A stretch of DNA of 64,000 bases, taken from contig JAUHYW010000011.1 of NCBI GenBank assembly GCA_030426085.1, positions 107,642 to 171,641 of the forward strand, in the 5' to 3' direction. Below, piece after piece: positions 40,527 to 49,105 of this stretch. The translations under genes and the position numbers were made by a program. The notes beneath the pieces were generated by a model that had not been told where the DNA came from, did no database searches, and saw nothing but the letters and a program-made list of their open reading frames with translations. The first letter of the stretch is position 1. Every line of letters starts with the position of its first letter. This DNA comes from a bacterium (GTDB lineage: Bacteria > Myxococcota_A > Bradymonadia > UBA7976 > UBA1532).

Positions 40527-42269
40527 ATGCTCCGACTCGTCATCGAAGATGGTGAGGGCACCACCCACGTGGTGCCGCTCATCCGCGACGAAATCACGAT
40601 CGGTCGCCAGGAGGGCAATACGATCCGGCTCACCGAGCGGAACGTATCCCGGCGCCACGCCCGCCTGATGCGGGCCGGGACCCAGTCCTCGCCCACGGTC
40701 CTCGTCGAGGACCTCGACAGCTACAACGGCATCAAGCTCAACGGCGACCGCATCGCCGGCAAGTGCACGATGCGCCCGGCCGACCTGCTCCAGATCGGCG
40801 ACTACTCGCTGGCGCTGAAGACCGAGGAGGTCACCGACGCCGACCTCGGCTCGCTGGCCGCGGCCGCCGCCGAGGAGCCGCCCCCGCCGCCGGTCGACCC
40901 CCGGCTGCCCGAGGAGGAGCGGGGCCGCTTCGTGGTGGTCTCGTCGAACCTCGCCGGCAACGAGTACCCGCTCGACCGGCGGGAGGTCATCGTCGGCCGC
41001 ACCGACGCCGACGAGAACGACGTGGTGATCGCCCACCGCTCGATCTCCCGGCACCACGCCAAGATCATCCACCGCGACGGCACCTTCACCATCATCGATC
41101 TGGCCTCGTCCAACGGGGTCAAGGTCAACGGCGAGGCGTTCGGCACCGCGACCCTGGTCAACGGCGACATCATCGAGCTGGGGCACGTCAAGCTGCGCTT
41201 CTGCGCCCCGGGCGACGATTACGTCTTCACCTCGGCCGACGTGGACGACGTCGAGGTCGAGAGCGGGCCGAGCGCGTGGCAGCTCGTCTTCGTGGCGCTG
41301 CTGCTCGTGGGCGTGGCCATCGTGGCGTTCCTCATCGTCGACCGGGTGGCCCACAACCGACAGGCTCAGCAGGGGGCGGTCACCGGTCAGCAGGGCAAGG
41401 CCCAGCCTCAGCCGAAGCCGGAGACCCCCAAGACGCCGGAGAAGGCGGCCCCCGACGTGAAGCCGATCGTGGCCCGGGCCAACGGGCTGCTCGAGGCCGA
41501 GAAGTGGGACGAGGCCCGCGCGGCGTTCGACGAGGCGCTCGACGTCGCGCCGGGTCACGCCGAGGCCCGCGCCGGCCGGGATCGGGCGGTGGCCGAGGCC
41601 AACAACAAGATCATGTACGAGGGCTTGCAGAAGGCCGTCGAAGACAAAGAGTGGCGGCACGCGCTCTCCCGGCTGGCTGAGTTCCCCCAAGACAGCGAAT
41701 ACGCCCCCCGGGTGCAGGCCCAGCGCGGCGACATCGAGCAGGGCTACGCCGACAAGCTGCTCGCCGACGGCGAGGCGATGATCGGGACCGGCGCGCTGCC
41801 CGCCGCCGAAGAGGTCCAGAAGACGCTCGCCAAGGAGGACTTCGCCGCCGATCAGGCCCGCGCGCTCGCCGCGGCGATCGAGAAGGCCCGGGCTCAGGCG
41901 TCGGTCGCCCCCCAGCCCGAGGAGCCCGAACCGCCGGTCGAGCCTCGGCCCCGGCAGAACCGGCCCCAGCAGAACCGGCCGACCCCGTCGACGGGCGAGG
42001 CGAGCTTCGACCAGCTCATCACGCGCTCGCTGCAGCAGATGGTGCGCGGCGACCGGGACGCGGCGATCGTGCTGCTCAAGATGGCCTCGCAGAAGCGGCC
42101 CCGCAGCCATGTGCCGTACCAGCGGCTGTGCGCCATCTACAAGGCCAAGCAGCAGTACAAGTCGGCGCTCGCCAACTGCAAGAAGTGGCGCGACCTCGAG
42201 CCGAACGTCTCCTACCGGTCGGCGATCGAGCGCAACATCGAGCAGCTTCAGGAGCTCATCAACAACTGA
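40527..42269 (+). CDS. Double-FHA membrane protein with TPR-like C-terminus
   Basis: 580 residues. FHA 1 (about 1-100: GRQEGNTIRL, VSRRHARL, SYNGIKLNG) and FHA 2 (about 135-230: VGRTDADENDVVIAHRSISRHHAKI, SSNGVKVNG) both keep the Arg, Ser and His of phosphothreonine binding. A single membrane helix follows (about 252-275, LVFVALLLVGVAIVAFLIV), then a Gln/Pro-rich linker and a helical tetratricopeptide-like region (about 320-580) that should lie outside the inner membrane. It would link Ser/Thr kinase signalling inside to the envelope. It heads the operon with the OmpA and HtrA genes. Confidence 0.88.
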   Translation: MLRLVIEDGEGTTHVVPLIRDEITIGRQEGNTIRLTERNVSRRHARLMRAGTQSSPTVLVEDLDSYNGIKLNGDRIAGKCTMRPADLLQIGDYSLALKTEEVTDADLGSLAAAAAEEPPPPPVDPRLPEEERGRFVVVSSNLAGNEYPLDRREVIVGRTDADENDVVIAHRSISRHHAKIIHRDGTFTIIDLASSNGVKVNGEAFGTATLVNGDIIELGHVKLRFCAPGDDYVFTSADVDDVEVESGPSAWQLVFVALLLVGVAIVAFLIVDRVAHNRQAQQGAVTGQQGKAQPQPKPETPKTPEKAAPDVKPIVARANGLLEAEKWDEARAAFDEALDVAPGHAEARAGRDRAVAEANNKIMYEGLQKAVEDKEWRHALSRLAEFPQDSEYAPRVQAQRGDIEQGYADKLLADGEAMIGTGALPAAEEVQKTLAKEDFAADQARALAAAIEKARAQASVAPQPEEPEPPVEPRPRQNRPQQNRPTPSTGEASFDQLITRSLQQMVRGDRDAAIVLLKMASQKRPRSHVPYQRLCAIYKAKQQYKSALANCKKWRDLEPNVSYRSAIERNIEQLQELINN

Positions 42270-42319
42270 CCCGCCCGCGGCCCGGCGCGCGCCCGGTCGC
42301 GAGCCGACAGCGAGTCCCG

Positions 42320-44191
42320 ATGCACCGCAAAACCGCCCCGACCCCCCGCCTCGCCGTCCTGTTCGGGGCGCTGCTGCTCGCGCTCGCCGGGCCGGCTGCG
42401 GCCCAGGGGCAGTACGACCTCGACATCCAGAACTTCCACCCGGCGATGGACTCCCGCAGCTTCATCACGGTGGAGCGCTCCAAGATCCTGGGCACGCTCG
42501 AGCCGTCGTTCGGGCTGTTCATCAACTACGCGGTCGACCCGCTGACCCAGCAGATCCGGGGCGGTGAGTTCGACGAGACGGTGCCGCTCGTCGAGCACCA
42601 CCTCGCCGGGGACTTCACCCTGGCCATCGGCATCGCCCACATCGTGCAGCTCGGGGTGCGGGTGCCGGTCGCGATCGTGCGCGGCGACCCCGACGGCCCG
42701 GGGGACGACCCCGAGCTGGCCGGGGACGGCTTCGGCGACATCGCCGCGCTGGCCAAGATCGGCATCCTCGACCGCGAGGCGTTCCCCATCGGCATCGCCC
42801 TGGTGGCCGAGGCGGCGTTCGACACCGGCGAGGACGACACCTTCGTCAGCCACGCCAACAGCTCGCCGGTCATCACCGGCCAGCTCGTGCTCGACTTCGA
42901 CATCGGCCGCCGGGTGGGGCTGGCGATCAACGGCGGGGCCCGGCTGCGCGAGGCGCGCACCGTCGACCAGGGCATCACCCGCACCACCACCGACGACGAC
43001 GGAAACGAGACGGTCGAGACCTTTGAGCGGGTGGATCCGATCACGGTCGGCAACGAGCTGATCTACGGCCTGGGGCTGGGCATCAACCTGGTCTTCGACC
43101 GCCTCGATCTGGTCTTCGAGACCTACGGCGCGGTGCCGCTCGGCGACGCGGAGCGGGCCATGCCGCTCGAAACCCTGCTCGCCCTGCGGGTCTTCATCAT
43201 CGGCAACTCGTTCTTCACCGTGGGCGCCAGCCGGGGCTGGCTCGAGGCCTACGGCGACCCCGCCGTGCGGGCCTTCGCCGGCATCGTCTTCGAGCCGTCG
43301 GTGGGCGACCGGGACGGGGACGGCATCCCCGACGACGCCGACCAGTGCCCCGACGAGAAAGAGGACAAGGACGGCTTCGAGGATCAGGACGGCTGCCCCG
43401 ACCTCGACAACGACCAGGACGGCATCCCCGACCTCGTCGACCAGTGCCCCGATCTGGCCGAGGACAAGAACGGCTTCGAAGACGACGACGGCTGCCCCGA
43501 CGCGACCCGCGACCGGGACGGGGACGGCATCCTCGACCACGAAGACCAGTGCCCCGACGACCCCGAGGACCGCGACGGCTTCGAGGACGACGATGGCTGC
43601 CCCGACCTCGACAACGACCGCGACGGGCTGGTCGACACCGAGGATCAGTGCCCCAACGACCCCGAGGACATCGACGGCCACGAGGACGAGGACGGCTGCC
43701 CCGACCCGGACAACGACGGGGACGGCATCCTCGACTACGACGACGACTGCCCCAACGTGCCCGAGGACTTCGACGGCGACCAGGACGAGGACGGCTGCCC
43801 CGACCAGAAGCGCAAGGTGGTCATCACCGGGGGCAAGCTCGAGATCCTGGAGAAGGTCTACTTCGAGACCAACAAGGCGGTCATCAAGACCGAGAGCTAC
43901 GCCATCCTCTACGAGGTGGCCGAGACCCTGCGCAGCAACCCCCAGATCAAGCTGGTGGAGGTGCAGGGGCACACCGACAGCCGCGGGCGGGATGAGTACA
44001 ACCTCGAGCTGTCCGACAAGCGGGCGGCGGCGGTGCGCACCTTCCTCATCGAGGAGGGCAACATCGACGGCGAGCGCCTGAGCAGCCGGGGCTACGGGGA
44101 GACCCAGCCGGTCGACCCGGCGGAGAACGCGGCGGCGTGGGCCAAGAACCGTCGGGTGGAGTTCATCATCAAGCGCGAGGATCCCCGCTGA
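42320..44191 (+). CDS. OmpA-family protein with barrel and five thrombospondin type 3 repeats
   Basis: 623 residues. Signal peptide ends at PAAAQ. A beta-barrel-like part (DIQNFHPAMDSRSFITVE to about residue 325) leads to five TSP type 3 units (DxDGDGIxD..D.CP..PED.DGFED.DGCPD, about 326-495) that bind Ca2+, then an OmpA C-terminal domain (GHTDSRGRDEYNLELSDKRA; NRRVEFIIK) that grips peptidoglycan. It ties the outer membrane to the wall. The start at 42320 has a weak ribosome site. The neighbour at 46.4 kb is a paralogue with the same DIQNF opening. Confidence 0.9.
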   Translation: MHRKTAPTPRLAVLFGALLLALAGPAAAQGQYDLDIQNFHPAMDSRSFITVERSKILGTLEPSFGLFINYAVDPLTQQIRGGEFDETVPLVEHHLAGDFTLAIGIAHIVQLGVRVPVAIVRGDPDGPGDDPELAGDGFGDIAALAKIGILDREAFPIGIALVAEAAFDTGEDDTFVSHANSSPVITGQLVLDFDIGRRVGLAINGGARLREARTVDQGITRTTTDDDGNETVETFERVDPITVGNELIYGLGLGINLVFDRLDLVFETYGAVPLGDAERAMPLETLLALRVFIIGNSFFTVGASRGWLEAYGDPAVRAFAGIVFEPSVGDRDGDGIPDDADQCPDEKEDKDGFEDQDGCPDLDNDQDGIPDLVDQCPDLAEDKNGFEDDDGCPDATRDRDGDGILDHEDQCPDDPEDRDGFEDDDGCPDLDNDRDGLVDTEDQCPNDPEDIDGHEDEDGCPDPDNDGDGILDYDDDCPNVPEDFDGDQDEDGCPDQKRKVVITGGKLEILEKVYFETNKAVIKTESYAILYEVAETLRSNPQIKLVEVQGHTDSRGRDEYNLELSDKRAAAVRTFLIEEGNIDGERLSSRGYGETQPVDPAENAAAWAKNRRVEFIIKREDPR

Positions 44192-44225
44192 GGCGGGCCC
44201 GATCCCGGACCGAGACGCAGAGCAG

Positions 44226-44558
44226 ATGGCGAAGAAGCGCAAGAAGAAGAGCAGCAGGAAACGAGGCGGCGGCGGGCGGCCCCCGCCGCGCAAACGGGAC
44301 GAGAAGGCCGCCCTGCGGGGCATGCTCATCGGCGCGGTCATCTTCGTGCTGCTCGCCATCGCCCTGATGATGCCCATCGGCGGGGCGACGCCGTTCAGCC
44401 ACCTGCTCGAGGCGGTGGGCCTGACCGGGGACGACGTCAGCGACCCCTCGGTGGGCCCCGAGGTGGCGCCCAACGCCGGGCGCGCGCCCCCCCAGGAGTC
44501 GGTGACCGAGGAGGAGCAGGAGGGGCTCGACGACCTGATCGAGAAGAAGAAGGAGTGA
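44226..44558 (+). CDS. Small single-helix membrane protein with basic N-terminus
   Basis: 110 residues. A Lys/Arg-rich head (MAKKRKKKSSRKRGGGG) precedes one membrane helix (MLIGAVIFVLLAIALMMPIGG, about 33-53) and an acidic tail, so the head should face the cytoplasm. No family recognised. Its TGA overlaps the GTG of the next gene, so the two small proteins are coupled. Confidence 0.65.
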   Translation: MAKKRKKKSSRKRGGGGRPPPRKRDEKAALRGMLIGAVIFVLLAIALMMPIGGATPFSHLLEAVGLTGDDVSDPSVGPEVAPNAGRAPPQESVTEEEQEGLDDLIEKKKE

Positions 44559-44947
44559 ACCCCGGGCGGTGGGCGCTGGCCGGCCTGCTGCTGATCGGCG
44601 GCGGGGTGGCGCTGCTGACCCTCGTGGGGCACTTCGACGCCCTCGATCGCGATCGGGCGCTGCTCGTGGCTCAGACCGAGCGCTTCGGGCCCGGCACCCG
44701 GGGCCGGGTCGCCGCCTGGGCCGAGGCGAACCGGCCCGGCGCGGCGCTGCGCTGGTCGGCGGGCGACCCGCCGCTCTTCGATGATCGGGTGCCGGTCTCG
44801 CTGCACATCGGCGAGGCGGGGCCCTATCGGTTCTCGATCGCGCTCGGCGCCCGGGCGGTCACCCCGCTCGACGACGAAACCCGGAGGCTGGTCGCGCGCA
44901 TCGCTACGTGGGCCGCCGCCGAGGCCCCGGGCGGCGCGCCGAAATAG
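44555..44947 (+). CDS. Small membrane-anchored protein of unknown function
   Basis: 130 residues, GTG start in a GTGA overlap with the preceding stop. One N-terminal helix (WALAGLLLIGGGVALLTLVG, residues 6-25) and about 100 extracytoplasmic residues with LRWSAGDPPLF and LHIGEAGPYRFSIAL, which look like strands of a small beta domain. Coupling to the previous gene and position ahead of the HtrA protease suggest an envelope complex; this is inference. Confidence 0.6.
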   Translation: MNPGRWALAGLLLIGGGVALLTLVGHFDALDRDRALLVAQTERFGPGTRGRVAAWAEANRPGAALRWSAGDPPLFDDRVPVSLHIGEAGPYRFSIALGARAVTPLDDETRRLVARIATWAAAEAPGGAPK

Positions 44948-44989
44948 CCGCCGCCGCCCGCCGGTTGTCGCCCGACGGAGGACCGCACC

Positions 44990-46132
44990 ATGATCCGAAC
45001 CGCGCTCCGCTCGGCGCGTCCGCCGGCCATGCTCGCCGCCTGCCTGATCGCGCTGCTCGCCGGCCCGGCCGCGGCCCAGAAGACGCTGTGGACCGACGGC
45101 ACCCGCGATCCGATCGTGGCCGCCGACGCGCCGGTGACCTTCGACGCCTTCAGCCGCCTCGCCGCCCGCACCGCCCCGGCGGTGGTCTCGATCGAGACCG
45201 AGGTCGGCCTCGCCGAGTTCCGCGGCTGGCACCCGTTCCTCGACCAGGGCGAGGGCTTCCAGCTCGGGGCCGGCTCGGGCTTCATCATCCGGGGCGACGG
45301 CTACATCCTCTCGAACAACCACGTCGTCGAGAACGCCAAGAGCATCAAGGTGCACCTCCAGGACGGGCGGGTCTTCGAGGCCGAGCTGATCGGGCAGGAT
45401 CCGGCGACCGACCTGAGCCTGCTGCGCATCGACCCCGGTCGGGAGAAGCTGCCCGCCGTGCCGCTCGGTGACTCCGACCGGCTGGCCATCGGGGAGTGGG
45501 TGGTGGCCATCGGCAACCCGATGGGGCTGAGCCACACGGTGACCGCGGGCATCGTCAGCGCCAAGGGCCGCCGCGAGGTGCGCCCCGACGACCGCCTGCG
45601 CTACGCCGACTTCATCCAGACCGACGCCAGCATCAACCCCGGCAACAGCGGGGGGCCGCTGTTCAACCTGCGGGGCGAGGTGATCGGCATCAACACCGCG
45701 ATCAACGCCCGGGCGCAGGGCATCGGCTTCGCGGTGCCCATCAACATGGTCAAGACGGTGCTGCCGGCGCTGCGCAAGGGCGGGGCGGTGGAGCGCTCGT
45801 GGCTCGGGGTCCAGATCCGGGAGGTGACCCCCGAGCTGGCCTCGAGCAACGGGCTCGACCGGCCCCGGGGCGCGCTGGTGGCGGCGGTGGTGCGCGAGGG
45901 CCCCGCCGAGAAGGCCGGGCTGCGGGCGGGCGACCTGATCGTGCGGTTCGGGGGCACCGACATCAAGCGCCACGACGACCTGCCGTGGCTGGCGAGCAAC
46001 GCCGGCATCGGCGAGAGCGTGGCCGTCGACGTGGTGCGCAACGGCGACCCGGTCATGATGAAGATCGTGTTGGGCCGGCTGCCGGCCTTCGACCGGCCCG
46101 TCGAGCGCCCCCGGGTCCGCCGCCCCCGCTGA
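44990..46132 (+). CDS. HtrA/DegP-family periplasmic serine protease, one PDZ
   Basis: 380 residues. GGAGG precedes the ATG. Signal peptide ends at PAAAQ (about residue 31). Trypsin-like domain: His in ILSNNHVVENA, Asp in DPATDLSLLRI, Ser in NPGNSGGPLFNLRG; all present. One PDZ follows (about 275-365; SWLGVQIREVTPE, GLRAGDLIVRFGG). One PDZ and length fit DegS or HtrA-type proteases, but the signal looks cleavable, so a free periplasmic enzyme is likely. It lies between two OmpA/TSP3 genes and probably serves envelope quality control. Confidence 0.92.
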   Translation: MIRTALRSARPPAMLAACLIALLAGPAAAQKTLWTDGTRDPIVAADAPVTFDAFSRLAARTAPAVVSIETEVGLAEFRGWHPFLDQGEGFQLGAGSGFIIRGDGYILSNNHVVENAKSIKVHLQDGRVFEAELIGQDPATDLSLLRIDPGREKLPAVPLGDSDRLAIGEWVVAIGNPMGLSHTVTAGIVSAKGRREVRPDDRLRYADFIQTDASINPGNSGGPLFNLRGEVIGINTAINARAQGIGFAVPINMVKTVLPALRKGGAVERSWLGVQIREVTPELASSNGLDRPRGALVAAVVREGPAEKAGLRAGDLIVRFGGTDIKRHDDLPWLASNAGIGESVAVDVVRNGDPVMMKIVLGRLPAFDRPVERPRVRRPR

Positions 46133-46237
46133 CCGGCGCCGTCCCCCATGCGGGGCCTGGCGTGTCACCGAACGCGTCCTATCGTGACGCCCCGGTCACC
46201 ACCGGTCGACCAACAGGTCGTTTCGAAGCCCCCTTTG

Positions 46238-46266
46238 TTTACGTCACGGTCCCGATCGAGTAGCGT
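46238..46266 (+). promoter_or_regulatory. Candidate promoter of the second OmpA/TSP3 gene
   Basis: TTTACG (46238-46243), 17 bases, TAGCGT (46261-46266). The -10 box is identical to that of the 36-residue membrane protein gene. A leader of about 93 bases would result. Confidence 0.5.
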
Positions 46267-46365
46267 GGCACTGGCGTCCGACGTCGGCGGTGGGGATCGG
46301 TGAATCGACTGCGCCCCGCCCGGGCCGAGGCGCCCCCAAACGACGATCCGGCAGGAGGCGACCCA

Positions 46366-48135
46366 ATGCGGGGCTACGCGCGCCACTCGATGCTTCTCCT
46401 CGGCCTGGCTCTCGGCCTGCTGGTCGGTCCGGCCCCCGCCCTCGCTCAGGACATCCAGAACTTCCGCCCGGCCTCCGGCACCTGGAACGGCTTCAGCGTC
46501 GACGGGGCCAAGGTGCCCCGGCACCTCGAGTTCGTGCCGTCGCTGATGCTCAACTACGGCCGCGACCCGCTCGTCTACCGCGACGCGGACGGCGACGTCG
46601 ACAAAGACATCGTGCGCAACCTGGGCACCCTCAACGTGCTTCTCGCCTTCGGCCTGTGGGAGCGGGTTGAGCTGGGGTTGGACCTGCCGCTGCACTACGC
46701 CGACGGGGGCGGCATCGAAGACGGGGACGAGGGCGTCGCCCTGGGCGACATCCGGCTGCTGACCAAGTTCAGGCTGGTCGGGCTCGAGAAGGACAGCGGG
46801 GCCGGGGTGGCCCTGGCGGTGCCGGTCTCGTTCCCCTCGGGTGACCAGGACAAGTACGTAGGCGAGGGGCAGGTCGTCGCCAACCCCGAGCTCATCCTCG
46901 AGGCCCGGGGGGCCGGGGTGCAGTTCGCCGCCAACGGCGGGGTCCGCATCCGCCCCGACAAGGAGGAGGTCGAGAGCCTCGACCTGGGCACCGAGGTGAC
47001 CTACGGGGCGATGCTCGGGGTGCACCTCGGCACCGAGGACGTGGTCGCCATCGGCGAGGTCTTCGGCGCGGCGGCGATCACCGACATCCGGGCCGACAGC
47101 CGCTCGAACCCGCTCGAATCCCTCGTCGGTCTGCGCATCTTCACCGACCCCGGCGCGGTCATCACCGTCGGCGGCGGGGTGGGCATCATCGCCGACTACG
47201 GCTCCCCCATCTGGCGGGCGATCCTCGGCTTCGCGTGGCACGACCGCAATTACGACCGCGACGGCGACGGCCTGCTCGACGACGTCGACCAGTGCCCCGA
47301 CGACCCCGAGGACAAGGACGAGTTCGAGGACGAGAACGGCTGCCCCGACCCGGACAACGACCAGGACGGCATCCTCGACGTGGCCGACGCCTGCCAGCTC
47401 GACCCCGAGGACAAGGACGACTTCGAGGACATGGACGGCTGCCCCGACCCGGACAACGACCGCGACGGGCTGCTCGACCCCGACGACAAGTGCCCCAACG
47501 AGCCGGAGAACCGCAACAACTGGCAGGACGAGGACGGCTGCCCCGACGACATCCCCGACAGCGACGGGGACGGGCTGCTCGACCCCGACGACAAGTGCCC
47601 CCAGAACCCCGAGGACAAGGACGGCTTCCAGGACGAGGACGGCTGCCCCGACCCGGACAACGACGCCGACGGCATCCTCGACGTCAACGACAAGTGCCCG
47701 GTCGACCCCGAGACGGTCAACGGCTACGAAGACGGCGACGGCTGTCCCGACGAGCGCCCGACGCCCCAGCTCGTGGTGGTGACCAAGGAGAAGATCGAGA
47801 TCCTGCAGAAGGTCTTCTTCTTCACCAACAAGTCGACCATCAAGCGGGAGAGCTACCCGGTGCTCGATCAGGTGGCCGAGGTCATGATCGGCAACCCGAA
47901 CATCAAGCGGGTGCGGGTCGAGGGCCACACCGACAGCCGGGGCCGCGACGCCTACAACATGAAGCTGTCCCAGGCGCGGGCCGAGTCGGTGCAGAAGTAC
48001 CTCATCGGCCAGGGCGTCGAGCCCGAGCGGCTCGACGCGGTCGGCTACGGCGAGACCCTGCCCATCGCCGACAACGACACCACCGAGGGTCGGGCCGAGA
48101 ACCGCCGGGTGGAGTTCACCATCCTCGCGGACTGA
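46366..48135 (+). CDS. OmpA-family protein with barrel and five thrombospondin type 3 repeats
   Basis: 589 residues. The ATG at 46366 has AGGAGG 8 bases upstream and yields a clean signal peptide (MRGYARHSMLLLGLALG...ALAQ); a GTG at 46300 lacks both. After cleavage the chain starts DIQNFRPASGTWNGFSVDG, clearly related to the 42.3-kb protein. A barrel-like region to about residue 295 is followed by five TSP3 units (about 296-465) and an OmpA domain (GHTDSRGRDAYNMKLSQARAE; NRRVEFTIL). Calcium-binding periplasmic spacer and peptidoglycan anchor by family knowledge. Confidence 0.9.
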   Translation: MRGYARHSMLLLGLALGLLVGPAPALAQDIQNFRPASGTWNGFSVDGAKVPRHLEFVPSLMLNYGRDPLVYRDADGDVDKDIVRNLGTLNVLLAFGLWERVELGLDLPLHYADGGGIEDGDEGVALGDIRLLTKFRLVGLEKDSGAGVALAVPVSFPSGDQDKYVGEGQVVANPELILEARGAGVQFAANGGVRIRPDKEEVESLDLGTEVTYGAMLGVHLGTEDVVAIGEVFGAAAITDIRADSRSNPLESLVGLRIFTDPGAVITVGGGVGIIADYGSPIWRAILGFAWHDRNYDRDGDGLLDDVDQCPDDPEDKDEFEDENGCPDPDNDQDGILDVADACQLDPEDKDDFEDMDGCPDPDNDRDGLLDPDDKCPNEPENRNNWQDEDGCPDDIPDSDGDGLLDPDDKCPQNPEDKDGFQDEDGCPDPDNDADGILDVNDKCPVDPETVNGYEDGDGCPDERPTPQLVVVTKEKIEILQKVFFFTNKSTIKRESYPVLDQVAEVMIGNPNIKRVRVEGHTDSRGRDAYNMKLSQARAESVQKYLIGQGVEPERLDAVGYGETLPIADNDTTEGRAENRRVEFTILAD

Positions 48136-48147
48136 TCCGCCTGCCCT

Positions 48148-48171
48148 GGAGGCCGCCCGCGACCGGCCTCC
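48148..48171 (+). terminator. Hairpin after the second OmpA/TSP3 gene
   Basis: GGAGGCCG (48148-48155) pairs with CGGCCTCC (48164-48171), an 8-bp perfect stem with an 8-base loop, 12 bases after the stop. The T tract is missing. Confidence 0.45.
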
Positions 48172-48175
48172 TCCG

Positions 48176-48385
48176 GGACAGTGCCGCCCCGGACAGTGCC
48201 GCCCCGGACAGTGCCGCTCCGGACAGAGCCAGCCTGGGCAGAGCCGCTCCGGACAGAGCCAGCCCGGGCAGAGCCGCTCCGGACAGAGCCAGCCCGGACA
48301 GAGCCAGCCCGGGCAGAGCCGCCCCGGACAGAGCCGCTCCGGGCAGAGCCACCCCGGACAGAGCCACCCCGGACAGAGCCGCCCG
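48176..48385. repeat. Minisatellite: 14 tandem 15-bp units
   Basis: Fourteen head-to-tail copies, period exactly 15, first unit GGACAGTGCCGCCCC, later units mostly GGACAGAGCC or GGGCAGAGCC plus GCTCC, AGCCC, ACCCC or GCCCC. Three early units carry GTG where the rest have GAG, and GGA/GGG alternate, so units have been copied in blocks. It lies between the OmpA terminator and the end of the transposase-like gene. Each frame would give pentapeptides, but no start codon with a ribosome site serves them. Confidence 0.9.
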
Positions 48386-48391
48386 CCCCGA

Positions 48392-49012
48392 TCAGCCGGC
48401 CAGAGACCACGCCCGAGCGGCCATCAGCCGGGCGTCGATCGCGCCCCGCAGGCGGTGGGCGATCGTGACGTCGTCCATCGTGCCGAACCACGGCAGCGCG
48501 GTGTGTTGCACCGGGTCGGGCCGCCGCTGAACGAGCGCCCCGTACGAGGCGGGCAGCGGGTGGTCGGCCGGGTGCTCGACCGCGCCCCGCAGCACCGGCG
48601 CGATCAGGATGTCGACTAGCGCGGCGACGGCCTCCGGGTGGTGGCGCATCGAGCGGTAGGCCACCCGCCCGGCCCACAGGGAGCCGCCGGTCCCGGTGCG
48701 CTCGTTGAGCCCCCGGGCGACCCGGCTGTGCAGGTCGCGCAGCGCCGCCGGCAGCCGGTCGTCCAGCGCGCGCAGCAGCAGGATGTAGCCGTCCGAGCGC
48801 ACGCTGTAGGCGAAGACCTCCAGCGGGCGCCGGGCGACGACCGCCCGCAGGGCGTCGACGTAGAGGTCGCCGGCCTCGGAGAGGCGGCGGGTCTCGACGA
48901 CGGCCTGCTCGACCCGGTAGATGGTGTCGGCCCGCGCATCCTTGGGGCGGCGCAGGCGGGCCGGCGGTCGCCGGCCGAAGGAGAGAGGGGGAAGAACGAG
49001 TCTGCGGGGCAT
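48392..49012 (-). CDS. Degenerate REP-associated tyrosine transposase-like protein
   Basis: 206 residues; GAGGA lies 5 bases ahead of the ATG. The layout follows Y1/REP transposases: TIYRVEQAVVE in place of the YHV opening, LEVFAYSVRSDGYILLLRA in place of AYvLMpNHvHLLL, LHSRVARGLNERTGTGGSLWAGRV in place of YaryfNrr.gr.GhlwqgR, and LVDILIAPVLRGAVEHPADHPLPASY in place of YIHLNPVRAG...WSSY. The HxH metal pair is replaced (DGYIL) and the catalytic Tyr region reads VDILIAP, so DNA cleavage is unlikely. Reading frame is intact, which suggests a retained binding role. Its end is 7 bases from the minisatellite. Confidence 0.7.
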   Translation of the reverse strand: MPRRLVLPPLSFGRRPPARLRRPKDARADTIYRVEQAVVETRRLSEAGDLYVDALRAVVARRPLEVFAYSVRSDGYILLLRALDDRLPAALRDLHSRVARGLNERTGTGGSLWAGRVAYRSMRHHPEAVAALVDILIAPVLRGAVEHPADHPLPASYGALVQRRPDPVQHTALPWFGTMDDVTIAHRLRGAIDARLMAARAWSLAG

Positions 49013-49105
49013 GGTCTCCTCGACGCCGCGCCTCGACGCCGCGCGACTGAATCGGGGAGACTAGGTATCGAGCAGGCCAAAGTGTCCGATCAGGGGGTTT
49101 TTGTC

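Noticed and set aside
42248..46168. 1306-codon minus-strand frame opposite the OmpA/HtrA genes
   Set aside because: Its Val/Gly/Asp repeats are the mirror of the TSP3 repeats; signal peptides and catalytic motifs lie only on the plus strand.
48116..48367. Small minus-strand frame through the minisatellite (83 codons)
   Set aside because: It starts in the repeat without ribosome site and its end runs into the OmpA terminator.
48176..48385. Tandem 15-bp array as CRISPR or pentapeptide repeat gene
   Set aside because: There are no spacers between units, and no frame has a start with ribosome site; the pentapeptides lack the Asn/Asp of the ADLxx fold.
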